From: Pseudomonas sp. LS-2
Lineage (GTDB): Bacteria > Pseudomonadota > Gammaproteobacteria > Pseudomonadales > Pseudomonadaceae
Direction: 5' to 3'
Assembly (NCBI RefSeq): GCF_003605735.1
Contig: NZ_QXTJ01000039.1
Location: forward strand, 457,721-504,772
Length of the DNA stretch: 47,052 nt
Numbering within the stretch: the first letter of the stretch is position 1; each line of letters starts with the position of its first letter. Below, in pieces: positions 8,759 through 17,680 of the stretch. The notes under the pieces are model-generated. The model was given only the letters and a program-made list of their open reading frames with translations, was not told the DNA's origin and searched no databases. The position numbers and the translations under genes are program-made.

Positions 8759-9496
8759 TTAGACCGAGTATTGATCGCAGAAAGCCTGGGCTTCGGCGAC
8801 GTCGAGGGTGCCCTCGTAGATTGCGCGGCCGGTAATGGCGCCAATGATGCCCGGTGCCTTCGCGTCCAGCAGTGCCTTGATGTCGCCCAGGTTGTGAATA
8901 CCGCCAGAAGCGATGACCGGGATCTTCGTCGCTGCGGCCAGGGCGGCGGTGAACGGGACGTTGCAGCCCTGCATCATGCCGTCTTTGGCGATGTCGGTAT
9001 AAACGATGGCCGAGACGCCGTCGGCTTCGAACCGCTTGGCCAGGTCAATCACCTGAACCGAGCTGACTTCAGCCCAGCCGTCGGTGGCGACGAAACCGTC
9101 CTTGGCGTCGAGACCGACGATCACCTTGCCTGGAAACGCGCGGCACGCCTCGGCGACGAACTCAGGCTCCTTGACCGCCTTGGTGCCGATGATCACGTAG
9201 CTCACGCCGGCCTTGACGTAGTGCTCGATGGTTTCCAGCGAACGAATACCGCCGCCGATCTGGATCGGCAGATTCGGGTAGCGTTTGGCAATGGCCGTCA
9301 CCACGTCACCATTAACCGGCTGACCTTCGAATGCGCCATTGAGGTCGACCAGATGCAGACGACGGCAACCGCCTTCAACCCACTTGGCGGCCATGCTCAC
9401 CGGATCATCGGAGAACACCGTGGAATCTTCCATGCGACCCTGGCGAAGGCGCACGCAGGCACCGTCTTTAAGGTCGATAGCGGGAATAATCAGCAT
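8759..9496 (-). CDS. hisA: ProFAR isomerase (phosphoribosylformimino-AICAR isomerase)
   Basis: Catalyses the Amadori rearrangement of ProFAR to PRFAR, the step before HisHF. The protein is 245 residues, a half-barrel-duplicated (beta/alpha)8 enzyme with the catalytic Asp in MLIIPAIDLKDGACVRLRQG (D8) and the second Asp in VIVGLDAKDG. Phosphate loops are IGGGIRS and IASGGIHN, and YTDIAKDGM is also conserved. The start ATG is unambiguous. It lies 23 nt downstream of the DUF2164 gene and is probably cotranscribed with hisB and hisH. Confidence 0.97.
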   Translation of the reverse strand: MLIIPAIDLKDGACVRLRQGRMEDSTVFSDDPVSMAAKWVEGGCRRLHLVDLNGAFEGQPVNGDVVTAIAKRYPNLPIQIGGGIRSLETIEHYVKAGVSYVIIGTKAVKEPEFVAEACRAFPGKVIVGLDAKDGFVATDGWAEVSSVQVIDLAKRFEADGVSAIVYTDIAKDGMMQGCNVPFTAALAAATKIPVIASGGIHNLGDIKALLDAKAPGIIGAITGRAIYEGTLDVAEAQAFCDQYSV

Positions 9497-9519
9497 CTGG
9501 AAACCTACTTAATCGGAAA

Positions 9520-9777
9520 TTAGTTTTTCTCGAGCGCCCAAACGTCGCTTTCGATGCTTTCGAACCGCTCTTTCAAGTGCGCCTGAACATCGAAGATCGC
9601 TCGGTTGTAATAATGCGGGGCAATTTCGCGGGTGAACAATTCAAGGATTTCGGCCGCTTCGAACGAGCCCAGGTCCAGCTCGAAGCGGTCCTCCATAAAC
9701 CGCTTGATCTTGTGACACGCCTCACTTTCCTGCTCGGGAGTGAGTGTCAGGATCGGCGGCTTGCTCTTCTTGCTCAT
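9520..9777 (-). CDS. DUF2164 family protein inside the his operon
   Basis: 85 residues from the ATG at 9777, which overlaps the hisH stop codon by one base (TAATG), so translation is likely coupled. An upstream GTG-type start inside hisH would add seven residues and is less likely. It is a small acidic/basic helical protein with ILTLTPEQESEACHKIKRFM and ALEKN at the end, features of DUF2164. The function is unknown. Its fixed place between hisH and hisA in pseudomonads is context only and does not prove a histidine role. Confidence 0.85.
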   Translation of the reverse strand: MSKKSKPPILTLTPEQESEACHKIKRFMEDRFELDLGSFEAAEILELFTREIAPHYYNRAIFDVQAHLKERFESIESDVWALEKN

Positions 9778-10415
9778 TACCAGCGGCCATCCCAAGCGGC
9801 GAAGTTCTGCAGCAATTGCAGGCCATGGGTATGGCTCTTCTCGGGGTGGAACTGCACGGCGAAACGCGAGCCATCAGCCAGTGCGGCAGCGAAATCGCGG
9901 CCGTAGTGACCGCGACCGACGATCTGCCTGGGGTTTGGCGAGTCGATGTAATAGCTGTGCACAAAGTAGAACCGCGCCAGATCCGGAATGCTATGCCACA
10001 GCGGGTGGTCCACTGCCTGCGTCACTTCGTTCCAGCCCATGTGCGGAACTTTCAGGTGCTGACCGTCTTCATGAAGGTCTTTGCCGAAGAAGCGGACCTG
10101 GCCGGGGAAGACCCCAATGCAGTCCACGCCGTCGTTCTCTTCACTGCGATCCATCAGCGCCTGCATACCGACGCAGATGCCGAGGAACGGACGATCCTGA
10201 CTGACTTCACGCACCAGAGAATCGAAGCCCAAACGACGGATTTCAGCCATGCAATCGCGGATCGCACCCACACCGGGGAACACCACACGGTCGGCTTCAC
10301 GAATCACATTGGCGTCACTGGTGATCAGCACACGACCGGCGCCAACGTGTTCGAGCGCCTTGGCGACTGAGTGCAGGTTGCCCATGCCGTAGTCGATGAC
10401 TGCAACCGTCTGCAT
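9777..10415 (-). CDS. hisH: Imidazole glycerol phosphate synthase glutaminase subunit
   Basis: Class I glutamine amidotransferase that hydrolyses glutamine and channels ammonia to HisF. The protein is 212 residues. The nucleophile is C81 in FLGICVGMQAL, and the His-Glu pair is in AVQFHPEKSH near the C-terminus. The N-terminal AVIDYGMGNLHSV and the oxyanion-strand region FPGVGA are typical. The start codon overlaps the hisB stop by one base (both at 10415), and the stop overlaps the DUF2164 start, so three genes are translationally linked. Confidence 0.97.
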   Translation of the reverse strand: MQTVAVIDYGMGNLHSVAKALEHVGAGRVLITSDANVIREADRVVFPGVGAIRDCMAEIRRLGFDSLVREVSQDRPFLGICVGMQALMDRSEENDGVDCIGVFPGQVRFFGKDLHEDGQHLKVPHMGWNEVTQAVDHPLWHSIPDLARFYFVHSYYIDSPNPRQIVGRGHYGRDFAAALADGSRFAVQFHPEKSHTHGLQLLQNFAAWDGRW

Positions 10416-11008
10416 TACAGCACGCCCTTGGTCGAAGGCATCTGGCCGGCCATGCGGTCGTCCAGCTCGACGGCCATGCGCAGGGCGCGGCCGAATGCCT
10501 TGAATACGGTTTCGATCTGGTGGTGAGTGTTGTGACCGCGCAGGTTGTCGATGTGCAACGTGACGTTGGCGTGGTTGACGAAGCCCTGGAAGAACTCCTG
10601 GAACAGGTCCACATCGAAGCCACCGACGGTAGCGCGCGTATACGGCACATGCATTTGCAGGCCCGGACGACCGGAGAAATCGATGACGACGCGCGACAGC
10701 GCTTCATCCAGCGGGACATAGGCGTGGCCGTAGCGACGGATGCCCTTTTTGTCGCCAATGGCTTTGCTGAAGGCCTGACCCAACGTGATACCGACGTCTT
10801 CCACGGTGTGGTGGTCGTCGATTTCCAGGTCGCCTTTGCAGTCGAGTTCGATGTCGATCAACCCGTGACGGGCGATCTGGTCGAGCATGTGTTCAAGAAA
10901 AGGCACACCGATATTGAATCGGGCCTTTCCGGTGCCATCCAGGTTGATCGAGGCTTTGACCTGGGTTTCCAGGGTGTCGCGCTCGACGAACGCCTTACGT
11001 TCGGCCAT
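10415..11008 (-). CDS. hisB: Imidazoleglycerol-phosphate dehydratase
   Basis: Dehydrates imidazole glycerol phosphate to imidazole acetol phosphate. It is the monofunctional type, 197 residues, with no histidinol phosphatase domain. Mn-binding repeats are visible as HMLDQIARHG, DDHHTVEDVG, RYGHAYVPLDEA and NTHHQIE. The ATG at 11008 (MAERKAFVERDTLET) matches the family N-terminus. The open frame continues upstream through a REP element, but that extension is not protein-like. It is the first gene of the hisB-hisH-DUF2164-hisA-hisF group. Confidence 0.96.
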   Translation of the reverse strand: MAERKAFVERDTLETQVKASINLDGTGKARFNIGVPFLEHMLDQIARHGLIDIELDCKGDLEIDDHHTVEDVGITLGQAFSKAIGDKKGIRRYGHAYVPLDEALSRVVIDFSGRPGLQMHVPYTRATVGGFDVDLFQEFFQGFVNHANVTLHIDNLRGHNTHHQIETVFKAFGRALRMAVELDDRMAGQMPSTKGVL

Positions 11009-11164
11009 CACCAGCTCCGCAAAATCATTGGGCGAAAAGGCGGACATTATAGGCGTGTGGCGGGGAAACAGAAACACGGAGCGTGATATCACTGACGGGC
11101 TGAACCCAGCGCCGATGGCGCTAGACATGTGCGTACAAGCAAGTACCGGTACATCAAAAGCAAC

Positions 11165-11254
11165 TGTAGGAGCGCGCTTGCCCGCGATGAGATCTTCACA
11201 TTCAACATGCGTGTCGACCGTCAGACCGCAATCGCGGGCAAGCGCGCTCCTACA
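11165..11254. repeat. REP element (GCGCGCTTGCCCGCGA type)
   Basis: Near-perfect inverted arms TGTAGGAGCGCGCTTGCCCG and its complement lie upstream of hisB. This is the same class as the copy between hisA and hisF. Confidence 0.85.
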
Positions 11255-11274
11255 ATCAAAGCCCTCATACCTTC

Positions 11275-11342
11275 TGTAGCAGCACGGCTTGCCGGCGGTG
11301 ACGTCCATGAGATCGCTACCCCCGGCCAGCCGGACCGCTACA
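11275..11342. repeat. REP element (GCACGGCTTGCCGGCGG type)
   Basis: Arms TGTAGCAGCACGGCTTGCCG and CGGCCAGCCGGACCGCTACA are imperfect complements. It directly follows the preceding REP of the other class. Confidence 0.75.
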
Positions 11343-11388
11343 GATAATGGCGTCGGCCCAAGAAATCCCGGGCCGGACCCATCCGCTT

Positions 11389-13050
11389 TTAGTGAAACAG
11401 CACTGCAGTCTTCTGCAGGGTGATCCAGACGCCCCATGCCAGCGGAATGCCCACTGCCAGCCAGGCCAGAATGGCCAGCGGCTTGGTGCTTGCGTCGGCT
11501 TTCCACTCCAGCGAGGTGGTGTGATCCGCGCCAGCGTCATGGCCGATAGCCTGTTCAGCCTTCAATTCCGCTTCGGTCATGAAGTACTTGTCGGCCACTG
11601 GACGGACCAGCATGTTGCAGATGAAACCCAGCACCAGCAGACCGGCGAGGATGTACAGCGTGATGTCGTAAGCATCGGCGCGCGCTACGCCGTGGCTCAG
11701 CTGATATTCACGCAAGTAGTTCACCAGCACCGGACCCAGAACACCCGCCGCAGCCCATGCGGTCAGCAGGCGACCGTGGATCGCGCCCACCATTTGGGTA
11801 CCGAACAGGTCAGCCAGGTAGGCCGGAACGGTTGCAAAACCACCGCCGTACATTGACAGCACGACGCAGAACGCCGCCACGAACAGCGCAACGCTGCCCA
11901 AGTGGCTCAGTGTCGGCACCGACGCATAGAGCAAAAAGCCCAGCGCAAAGAACACGAAGTACGTGGCTTTACGGCCAATGTAGTCCGAGAACGATGCCCA
12001 GAAGAAACGACCGCCAATGTTGAACAGGCTCAGCAAACCAGTGAAGCCGGCCGCAATGGCTGCGATGGCGGCCAGTTGCGAAGCATCCAGTTGACCGAAG
12101 GCCTGATCGGAGCCCAGCAGCTTGCCGCCGAACACTTCCTGCAACAGCGGCGAAGCCATGCCGAGGATGCCGATACCCGCCGAAACGTTCAGGCACAGCA
12201 CCAGCCAAACCAGACGGAACTGCGGGGTTTTCCACGCAACGCTGACGTGTACGTGGCGGTTGGTGATCATCGCGCTGTTGGTTTTCTTCACAGGCGCGGT
12301 CCAGCCTTCGGGTTTCCAGCCGGTCGGCGGAACGCGGTAGGCCAGAGCGCCACCAATCATGAAGACGAAGTAGATCGCAGCCATTGCCACGAAACTCTGC
12401 CAGACGCCAACACTGTCAGGTGTCGCGAAGTGGCTCATCAGAGCGGTTGCCAGCGGAGCACCGACCATCGCGCCACCGCCGAAACCCATGATCGCCATGC
12501 CCGTCGCCATGCCGCGCTTGTCTGGGAACCACTTGATCAGGGTCGAGACCGGCGAGATGTAACCCAGGCCCAGACCGATACCACCAATCACGCCCGAGCC
12601 TATCCACATCAGCCAGATCTGGTGGGTGTAGACACCCAGCGCCGAGATCAACAGGCCGCCACACCAGCACAACGCCGATACGACACCCGCCTTGCGTGGG
12701 CCGGCGTGTTCCAGCCAGCCACCCCAGATGGCTGCCGAGCAACCCAGGAAGATGAAGAACAGCGTGTAGATCCAGCCGAGCATGGAGATCGGCCAGTCAC
12801 AGCTGGAGGAAAAGACTTGTTCGAAGAAACTCATGTCCGGCGCACAGGCGACGGCGGTCTTGATGCCGATTGCCTTGGACAGCGGCAACCAGAAAACCGA
12901 GAAGCCGTAGGCCATACCAATACAGAGATGGATTGCCAGTGCGGCGGGTGGAACCAGCCAGCGGTTGAAACCGCGTTTGGCGATAATGCGCTCTTTGGAC
13001 AAGAACGCAGGCTGAGCGACAGCGCCGCCCAGAGCAGTGCTCGTAGTCAT
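11389..13050 (-). CDS. MFS transporter, OFA (oxalate/formate antiporter-like) family
   Basis: Inner-membrane carrier, 553 residues from the ATG at 13050; an in-frame upstream start adds an unlikely 19 residues. Twelve hydrophobic segments are visible, starting with WLVPPAALAIHLCIGMAYGF. An extracytoplasmic loop after TM1 carries two cysteines, and the MFS A-motif-like PDKRGMATGMAIMGFGGGAMVG follows TM4-5. The long loop between TM1 and TM2 (ACAPDMSFFEQVFSSSCDW) and the C-terminal extension with a final TM are typical of the pseudomonad OFA branch. The substrate is unknown but probably a small organic anion. It is monocistronic and divergent from the asmA-like gene. Confidence 0.88.
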   Translation of the reverse strand: MTTSTALGGAVAQPAFLSKERIIAKRGFNRWLVPPAALAIHLCIGMAYGFSVFWLPLSKAIGIKTAVACAPDMSFFEQVFSSSCDWPISMLGWIYTLFFIFLGCSAAIWGGWLEHAGPRKAGVVSALCWCGGLLISALGVYTHQIWLMWIGSGVIGGIGLGLGYISPVSTLIKWFPDKRGMATGMAIMGFGGGAMVGAPLATALMSHFATPDSVGVWQSFVAMAAIYFVFMIGGALAYRVPPTGWKPEGWTAPVKKTNSAMITNRHVHVSVAWKTPQFRLVWLVLCLNVSAGIGILGMASPLLQEVFGGKLLGSDQAFGQLDASQLAAIAAIAAGFTGLLSLFNIGGRFFWASFSDYIGRKATYFVFFALGFLLYASVPTLSHLGSVALFVAAFCVVLSMYGGGFATVPAYLADLFGTQMVGAIHGRLLTAWAAAGVLGPVLVNYLREYQLSHGVARADAYDITLYILAGLLVLGFICNMLVRPVADKYFMTEAELKAEQAIGHDAGADHTTSLEWKADASTKPLAILAWLAVGIPLAWGVWITLQKTAVLFH

Positions 13051-13439
13051 TTTTTTGCCCCCATTTATAGTTGTGTCTCGCAAGAACAGCGACATCGCTT
13101 CCGCCACTCCTCTTCATGCACGCAAGCATCGGGAGTTTTTATCGGCAGAAAGTCTCGTTACGTGACAATTCGACGCAGCATGACCCGCGAAGCGCGCAAG
13201 ATTACCATTTGCTGCGTGACAGAAAGCATTCTGCTACTACCTTTTTTATGCCGTATGTCATTGTGTGAGTCTGCGGAGTCATCTGCAGGCGCACACCGGA
13301 ATGACCGCAATTTCCCGCCGTCCCGGATTTTGCGTACATTCATCGACTACCGCCCAAGGCCGATCACGGCACGGCGTCTGCGTGAGAACGCTATACTCGC
13401 GGGCTAAATTTTGAACGACTCGATTACAAGGACTCGCCC
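13051..13439. other. Divergent intergenic region, MFS / AsmA
   Basis: 389 bases with no convincing gene. A TATACT hexamer at 13392-13397 is a possible -10 for the asmA-like gene, but no good -35 lies at the right distance. No repeat was seen. Confidence 0.4.
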
Positions 13440-15668
13440 ATGAAAGCGTTCGGCAAAATCCTGGGACTATTCATTCTCGGGCTGTTGCTGATCATCGTGG
13501 CTCTCGGCTTCGCCCTGACCCATCTGTTTGATCCCAACGACTACAAAGACGAGATTCGTAAACTGGTCCGTGACCGGGCCCACGTCGAACTGACCCTCAA
13601 TGGGGATATCGGCTGGAGCCTGTTCCCTTGGCTGGGGCTGGAGCTGCATGACGCCAGTGTCGCGACCCTGACCGAGCCGACCAAGCCGTTCGCGGACCTG
13701 CAGATGCTCGGCCTTTCGGTGCGCGTGCTGCCGCTGCTGCGCAAGGAAGTGCAGATGAGCGACGTCCGCGTCGAGGGCCTGAACCTGATGCTGACCCGTG
13801 ACGAAAACGGGCATGGCAACTGGGAAGACATCGGTAAGGCACCGGCGACGGCAGCCAATCCTGCACAGCCACCCGCCGCCGGCGAATCCAGGCCGGAAAC
13901 GAATGCAGCGGCCCCGGACCGGGCCTGGCAGCCGCTCAAGCTGGACATCGACAGCCTGACCGTGAACAACGCCCGAGTCGAGTTCAACGATATTCAGAAA
14001 GCCCGGCAATTCACCGCCGAGAGCATTCAGCTGAGCACCGGCCCGGTGCACAACGCCACCGACATTCCGGTGAAGCTCACTGCCTTCCTGAGCACCAACC
14101 AGCCCGTGATCCGCACCAAGACCGAATTGACCGGCAAGCTGCGCTTCGACCGCGCGCTCAAGCGTTATCAGCTCGACGACATGCGCTTCTCGGGCGAGGC
14201 GGCGGGCGACCCGCTGCAAGGCAAGACGGTGACCTTCTCCGCTCAGGGCCAACTGCTCGCGGATATGTCGGCCAACGTCGCCGAATGGACCAATCTCAAG
14301 TTGTCGGCCAATCAGCTGCGTGCTCTGGGTGAGTTGCACGTCCGCGATCTGGACAAGACCCCGCAATTGAGCGGCGGGCTGTCCATCGCCTCGTTCAACC
14401 TGCGCGAATTCCTCGACAGCATTGGCCAGCCCGCGCCCACCCTTGGCGACGGCAGCCTGAACAAGTTCGAAATGGTCACCCGCCTCGCCGCAACGCCAAC
14501 CAGCGTGTCGATGGATGACCTGACGCTGAAACTCGACGACAGCACCATCACCGGCCGCGTAGCCGTCGAAGACTTCGCCAAACAGTCGCTGCGCCTGCAA
14601 CTCAAGGCAGACACGTTCAACGCCGACCGCTATCGTCCGCCGCAGGACGAGAAGGCCAAGGCTGCCGGAGCTGCGCGCAAATCCGAAGTGCAGAGCGGCG
14701 AAGCCGAGGCCCTGGCTGCATCGGGCACTAGCCCGCTGCCGAACCAGCCAACGCAAGTGGCCTGGAGCGATGCGCGTCTGCTGCCGCTCGAGCGCATGCG
14801 CAAGCTCGACGTCGATGCCGATCTGAGCTTCGGCAAGCTGACCGTGGAAAAACTGCCGATCCAGAATGCTGCCTTGAAAACCTCGGCGCTGGATGGCGTG
14901 GTCAGGGTCGACAGTCTGCGTGGCGACCTCTACAACGGTAATTTCGAAGTCAAAGGCAACCTGGATGTGCGTCCGGAAGTGCCGCTTGCCAGCGTACAGA
15001 CTCATATCGTCAAAGTGCCGGTCGAGCACTTCATTCAAAGTCAGGGCACCACACCGCCGCTGCGTGGCCTGCTGAATCTGAACAGCGACGTCACGGCCAA
15101 GGGCAACAGCGAGAAGGCGCTGGTCGAAAGCCTCAACGGCACCGCCAGCTTCGCGCTGAACGACGGTGTTCTGGTCAACGCCAACCTCGAGCAGCAGCTG
15201 TGCCGTGGCATTTCGGTGCTGAACCGCAAGACGCTGAGCGGCGAGCCTCGCGGCAAGGACACACCGTTCCAGCAACTCAACGGCAATCTGGTCTTTCGCA
15301 ACGGCGTGGCCAGCAACCCGGATCTGAAAGTCCGCACGCCCGGCCTGACCGTCAATGGCGATGGCGACATCGACCTGCGCGTGATGGGCATGAATTATCG
15401 CGTCGGCGTGATCATCGAAGGCGACAAGAGCGATATGCCGGACCCGGCCTGTGAAGTGAATCCGCGCTTCGTCGGTGTCGAATGGCCGATCCTGTGCCGT
15501 GGCCCGCTGGAACTGGGCGCCAAAGCCTGCCGCCTGGACAATGAGGGGCTGGGCAAGGTCGCCGCCAAGATGGCGGGAGATCGAATCGGCGACAAGATCG
15601 ACGACAAACTCGGGGACAAGGTCAGTCCCGAGCTCAAGGATGCCATCAAGGGATTGTTCAAGCGCTGA
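13440..15668 (+). CDS. AsmA family protein
   Basis: Inner-membrane-anchored periplasmic protein of the AsmA/TamB-like lipid-transfer superfamily, 742 residues. It has an N-terminal transmembrane segment (residues about 7-28, LFILGLLLIIVALGFALT) followed directly by DPNDYKDEIRKLV. The AsmA signature region VELTLNGDIGWSLFPWLGLELHDAS comes next, and the C-terminal AsmA_2 domain contains LNLNSDVTAKGNS and GTASFALNDGVL. The C-terminal tail is amphipathic with repeated GDKI/DDKLGDK units. The family links it to outer-membrane phospholipid traffic and envelope homeostasis. The gene is preceded by the divergent MFS gene and followed by mutY. Confidence 0.92.
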   Translation: MKAFGKILGLFILGLLLIIVALGFALTHLFDPNDYKDEIRKLVRDRAHVELTLNGDIGWSLFPWLGLELHDASVATLTEPTKPFADLQMLGLSVRVLPLLRKEVQMSDVRVEGLNLMLTRDENGHGNWEDIGKAPATAANPAQPPAAGESRPETNAAAPDRAWQPLKLDIDSLTVNNARVEFNDIQKARQFTAESIQLSTGPVHNATDIPVKLTAFLSTNQPVIRTKTELTGKLRFDRALKRYQLDDMRFSGEAAGDPLQGKTVTFSAQGQLLADMSANVAEWTNLKLSANQLRALGELHVRDLDKTPQLSGGLSIASFNLREFLDSIGQPAPTLGDGSLNKFEMVTRLAATPTSVSMDDLTLKLDDSTITGRVAVEDFAKQSLRLQLKADTFNADRYRPPQDEKAKAAGAARKSEVQSGEAEALAASGTSPLPNQPTQVAWSDARLLPLERMRKLDVDADLSFGKLTVEKLPIQNAALKTSALDGVVRVDSLRGDLYNGNFEVKGNLDVRPEVPLASVQTHIVKVPVEHFIQSQGTTPPLRGLLNLNSDVTAKGNSEKALVESLNGTASFALNDGVLVNANLEQQLCRGISVLNRKTLSGEPRGKDTPFQQLNGNLVFRNGVASNPDLKVRTPGLTVNGDGDIDLRVMGMNYRVGVIIEGDKSDMPDPACEVNPRFVGVEWPILCRGPLELGAKACRLDNEGLGKVAAKMAGDRIGDKIDDKLGDKVSPELKDAIKGLFKR

Positions 15669-15730
15669 TGCACCCCTATTCAGGTCGACCTGCCAACCCG
15701 GCTGATGCGACCTGATTTTGATAGCGACCT

Positions 15731-15796
15731 GTAGCAGTCCGGCTTGCCGGCGGTGACGATTTCAAATGCGCCACCGCCGGCAAGCCGGACTGCTAC
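15731..15796. repeat. REP element (GTCCGGCTTGCCGGCGG type)
   Basis: GTAGCAGTCCGGCTTGCCGG and its complement CCGGCAAGCCGGACTGCTAC flank a 20-nt centre. It lies between the asmA-like gene and mutY. Confidence 0.85.
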
Positions 15797-15859
15797 GGGT
15801 CATCGATGGGGCGCAACGATCAACAGACCTCAACCTTTTCCCTGAACACCGGAACCACG

Positions 15860-16927
15860 ATGCAACCCGAGCAGTTCTCCTCCGCCGTCCTCGACTGGTA
15901 CGACCGTCACGGCCGGCACGATCTCCCTTGGCAACACGACATCACCCCCTACCGCGTCTGGGTGTCGGAAATCATGCTGCAGCAAACCCAGGTCAGCACC
16001 GTGCTGGGTTACTTCGACCGTTTCATGGAGGCCTTGCCCACCGTTCAGGCGCTGGCCGATGCCCCGGAAGACGAAGTGCTGCACCTGTGGACCGGGCTGG
16101 GCTACTACACCCGCGCGCGCAACCTGCAGAAAGCCGCGAAGATCGTCGTTGCCGAACACGGCGGCGAGTTTCCCCGAGACGTGGAAAAACTCACCGAACT
16201 GCCAGGCATCGGCCTCTCCACCGCTGGCGCGATCGCCAGTATCAGCATGGGCATCCGCGCGCCGATCCTCGATGGCAACGTCAAACGCGTTCTGGCGCGC
16301 TTTACGGCTCAGGAGGGCTATCCGGGAGAGCCCAGGGTCGCCAAACAGATGTGGGCGACCGCAGAGCGCTTCACGCCACACAGCCGGGTCAATCACTACA
16401 CTCAAGCGATGATGGATCTGGGCGCCACGCTTTGCACCCGGAGCAAACCCAGCTGCCTGCTGTGCCCGCTGGAACGCAGCTGCGAAGCCCACATGCTCGG
16501 CCTGGAAACCCGCTACCCGGTCCCCAAGCCGCGCAAGGCCGTGCCGCAAAAGCGCACACTTATGCCGATCTTCGCCAATGGCCAGGGCGAGATTCTGCTT
16601 TATCGCAGGCCTTCGACCGGCTTGTGGGGCGGCCTTTGGAGCCTGCCGGAACTGGACGACTTCAGCGACATGCAGCATCTGGCCGATCAGCACGCGCTGG
16701 AGCTGGGCAAACATCACGCACTGCCAGGGCTGATCCACACCTTCAGCCACTTCCAGCTGACCATCGAGCCCTGGCTGGTCCGGGTCGAGGAGTCCGCCCA
16801 CCACGTGGCCGAGGATGACTGGCTCTGGTATAACCTCGCCACCCCGCCGCGCCTGGGCCTCGCCGCCCCGGTGAAAAAGCTGCTGAAAAACGCAGCCGAC
16901 GTATTGAACGCAGGAGAGTCGTCATGA
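15860..16927 (+). CDS. mutY: A/G-specific adenine DNA glycosylase
   Basis: Removes adenine mispaired with 8-oxoguanine in base excision repair. The ATG at 15860 gives 355 residues. Upstream in-frame starts are not conserved-looking. Catalytic E37 (SEIMLQQTQV) and D138 (ILDGNVKRVL) fall at the same numbers as in the E. coli enzyme. The helix-hairpin-helix is LPGIGLSTAGAIA. The [4Fe-4S] cluster is ligated by C192, C199, C202 and C208. The C-terminal NUDIX-like 8-oxoG recognition domain begins near residue 230 and includes LLYRRPSTGLWGGLWSLPE. The stop overlaps the next gene by 4 nt. Confidence 0.97.
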   Translation: MQPEQFSSAVLDWYDRHGRHDLPWQHDITPYRVWVSEIMLQQTQVSTVLGYFDRFMEALPTVQALADAPEDEVLHLWTGLGYYTRARNLQKAAKIVVAEHGGEFPRDVEKLTELPGIGLSTAGAIASISMGIRAPILDGNVKRVLARFTAQEGYPGEPRVAKQMWATAERFTPHSRVNHYTQAMMDLGATLCTRSKPSCLLCPLERSCEAHMLGLETRYPVPKPRKAVPQKRTLMPIFANGQGEILLYRRPSTGLWGGLWSLPELDDFSDMQHLADQHALELGKHHALPGLIHTFSHFQLTIEPWLVRVEESAHHVAEDDWLWYNLATPPRLGLAAPVKKLLKNAADVLNAGESS

Positions 16928-17196
16928 CCCGCACCGTAATGTGCCGCAAGTACAAAGAAGAACTGCCAGGCCTGGACCGTCCGCCGTATCCAGGTGCCAA
17001 GGGCGAAGACATCTACAACCACGTCTCTCAGAAAGCTTGGGCCGACTGGCAGAAACACCAGACCCTGCTGATCAACGAACGTCGCCTGAACATGATGAAC
17101 GCCGAGGACCGCAAGTTCCTGCAGGCCGAGATGGACAAGTACCTCTCGGGCGAGGAGTACGCCAAGGCCGAAGGCTACGTTCCGCCGTCCGAATAA
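16924..17196 (+). CDS. yggX: YggX-family Fe(II)-trafficking / oxidative damage protection protein
   Basis: Small cytosolic protein of 90 residues linked to protection of labile iron-sulfur clusters. It contains the conserved single cysteine C7 in MTRTVMCRKYKEELPGLDR, followed by PPYPGAKG, and ISQKAW-like and NMMNAEDRKFL helices typical of the family. The ATG overlaps the mutY stop (ATGA). This mutY-yggX coupling is common in gammaproteobacteria and is sensible because MutY itself carries an Fe-S cluster. Confidence 0.95.
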   Translation: MTRTVMCRKYKEELPGLDRPPYPGAKGEDIYNHVSQKAWADWQKHQTLLINERRLNMMNAEDRKFLQAEMDKYLSGEEYAKAEGYVPPSE

Positions 17197-17259
17197 CCCT
17201 TTGCAGACGGTGTTAATCGTAAGCGGAGGAAATAATTCAAATTTTTTTCAACATCACGC

Positions 17260-17288
17260 TTGACGACCTCCTGAAAAAAACGTCTAAT
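17260..17288 (+). promoter_or_regulatory. Sigma-70 promoter of tRNA-Phe
   Basis: TTGACG (17260-17265), a 17-nt spacer and TCTAAT (17283-17288) lie 10 nt before the tRNA 5' end. Confidence 0.75.
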
Positions 17289-17298
17289 GCGCCCCGTT

Positions 17299-17374
17299 GC
17301 CCAGATAGCTCAGTCGGTAGAGCAGGGGATTGAAAATCCCCGTGTCGGCGGTTCGATTCCGTCTCTGGGCACCA
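17299..17374 (+). tRNA. tRNA-Phe (GAA)
   Basis: 76 nt with encoded CCA. The acceptor GCCCAGA pairs with TCTGGGC. The D arm is GCTC/GAGC, the anticodon loop TTGAAAA reads GAA, and the T arm contains GGTTCGATTCC. A promoter precedes it and a terminator follows it. Confidence 0.97.
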
Positions 17375-17381
17375 AATACCG

Positions 17382-17416
17382 AAAAAACCCTGCATCGAAA
17401 GATGCAGGGGTTTTTT
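17382..17416 (+). terminator. Rho-independent terminator after tRNA-Phe
   Basis: CCCTGCATC-GAAA-GATGCAGGG forms a perfect stem with a tetraloop, preceded by an A-run and followed by T6. Confidence 0.92.
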
Positions 17417-17470
17417 ATTGGGCGCGATTTACTAACGTCAGTGGCCAGACTCACTTTCAGGAGAAGCGCC

Positions 17471-17587
17471 ATGGCATCAGCGAACAAACAACAGAAGCGT
17501 GCCAAGCGCGCAAAGAGCAAAGCCAAAGAGAGTCGTGTTGCTCGACACAATCCTCAGACGCCCAATCCGATCGTTCCAGATTACTAA
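17471..17587 (+). CDS. Small basic protein (38 aa) related to the N-terminus of the next gene
   Basis: A 38-residue ORF starting MASANKQQKRAKRAKSKAKE, preceded by CAGGAG 8-9 nt before the ATG. Its first 22 residues closely match those of the next gene (MASPDKQQKRAQRAKAKAKQ). It then ends in a Pro/Asn-rich tail, TPNPIVPDY, that is not shared. It looks like a partial tandem duplicate or a short paralog. The good ribosome site and conserved N-terminus favour a real gene. The Lys/Arg density suggests nucleic acid or ribosome binding, but that is inference only. Confidence 0.6.
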   Translation: MASANKQQKRAKRAKSKAKESRVARHNPQTPNPIVPDY

Positions 17588-17680
17588 GAAACCCGGCGAA
17601 CCTACGCAAGACTGAATACAATATGCGCCCGACAATCCCGGGCCATGAAAATGGCTGCACCGCATAAGGAAACCGCCGTC

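Noticed and set aside
11902..13407. 501-codon plus-strand frame opposite the OFA transporter
   Set aside because: Translation is Gln/Arg/His-rich without any motif. The opposite strand encodes a clear 12-TM carrier.
13467..15275. 602-codon minus-strand frame inside the AsmA gene
   Set aside because: It is antisense to a clear AsmA protein, and no start signal was found.
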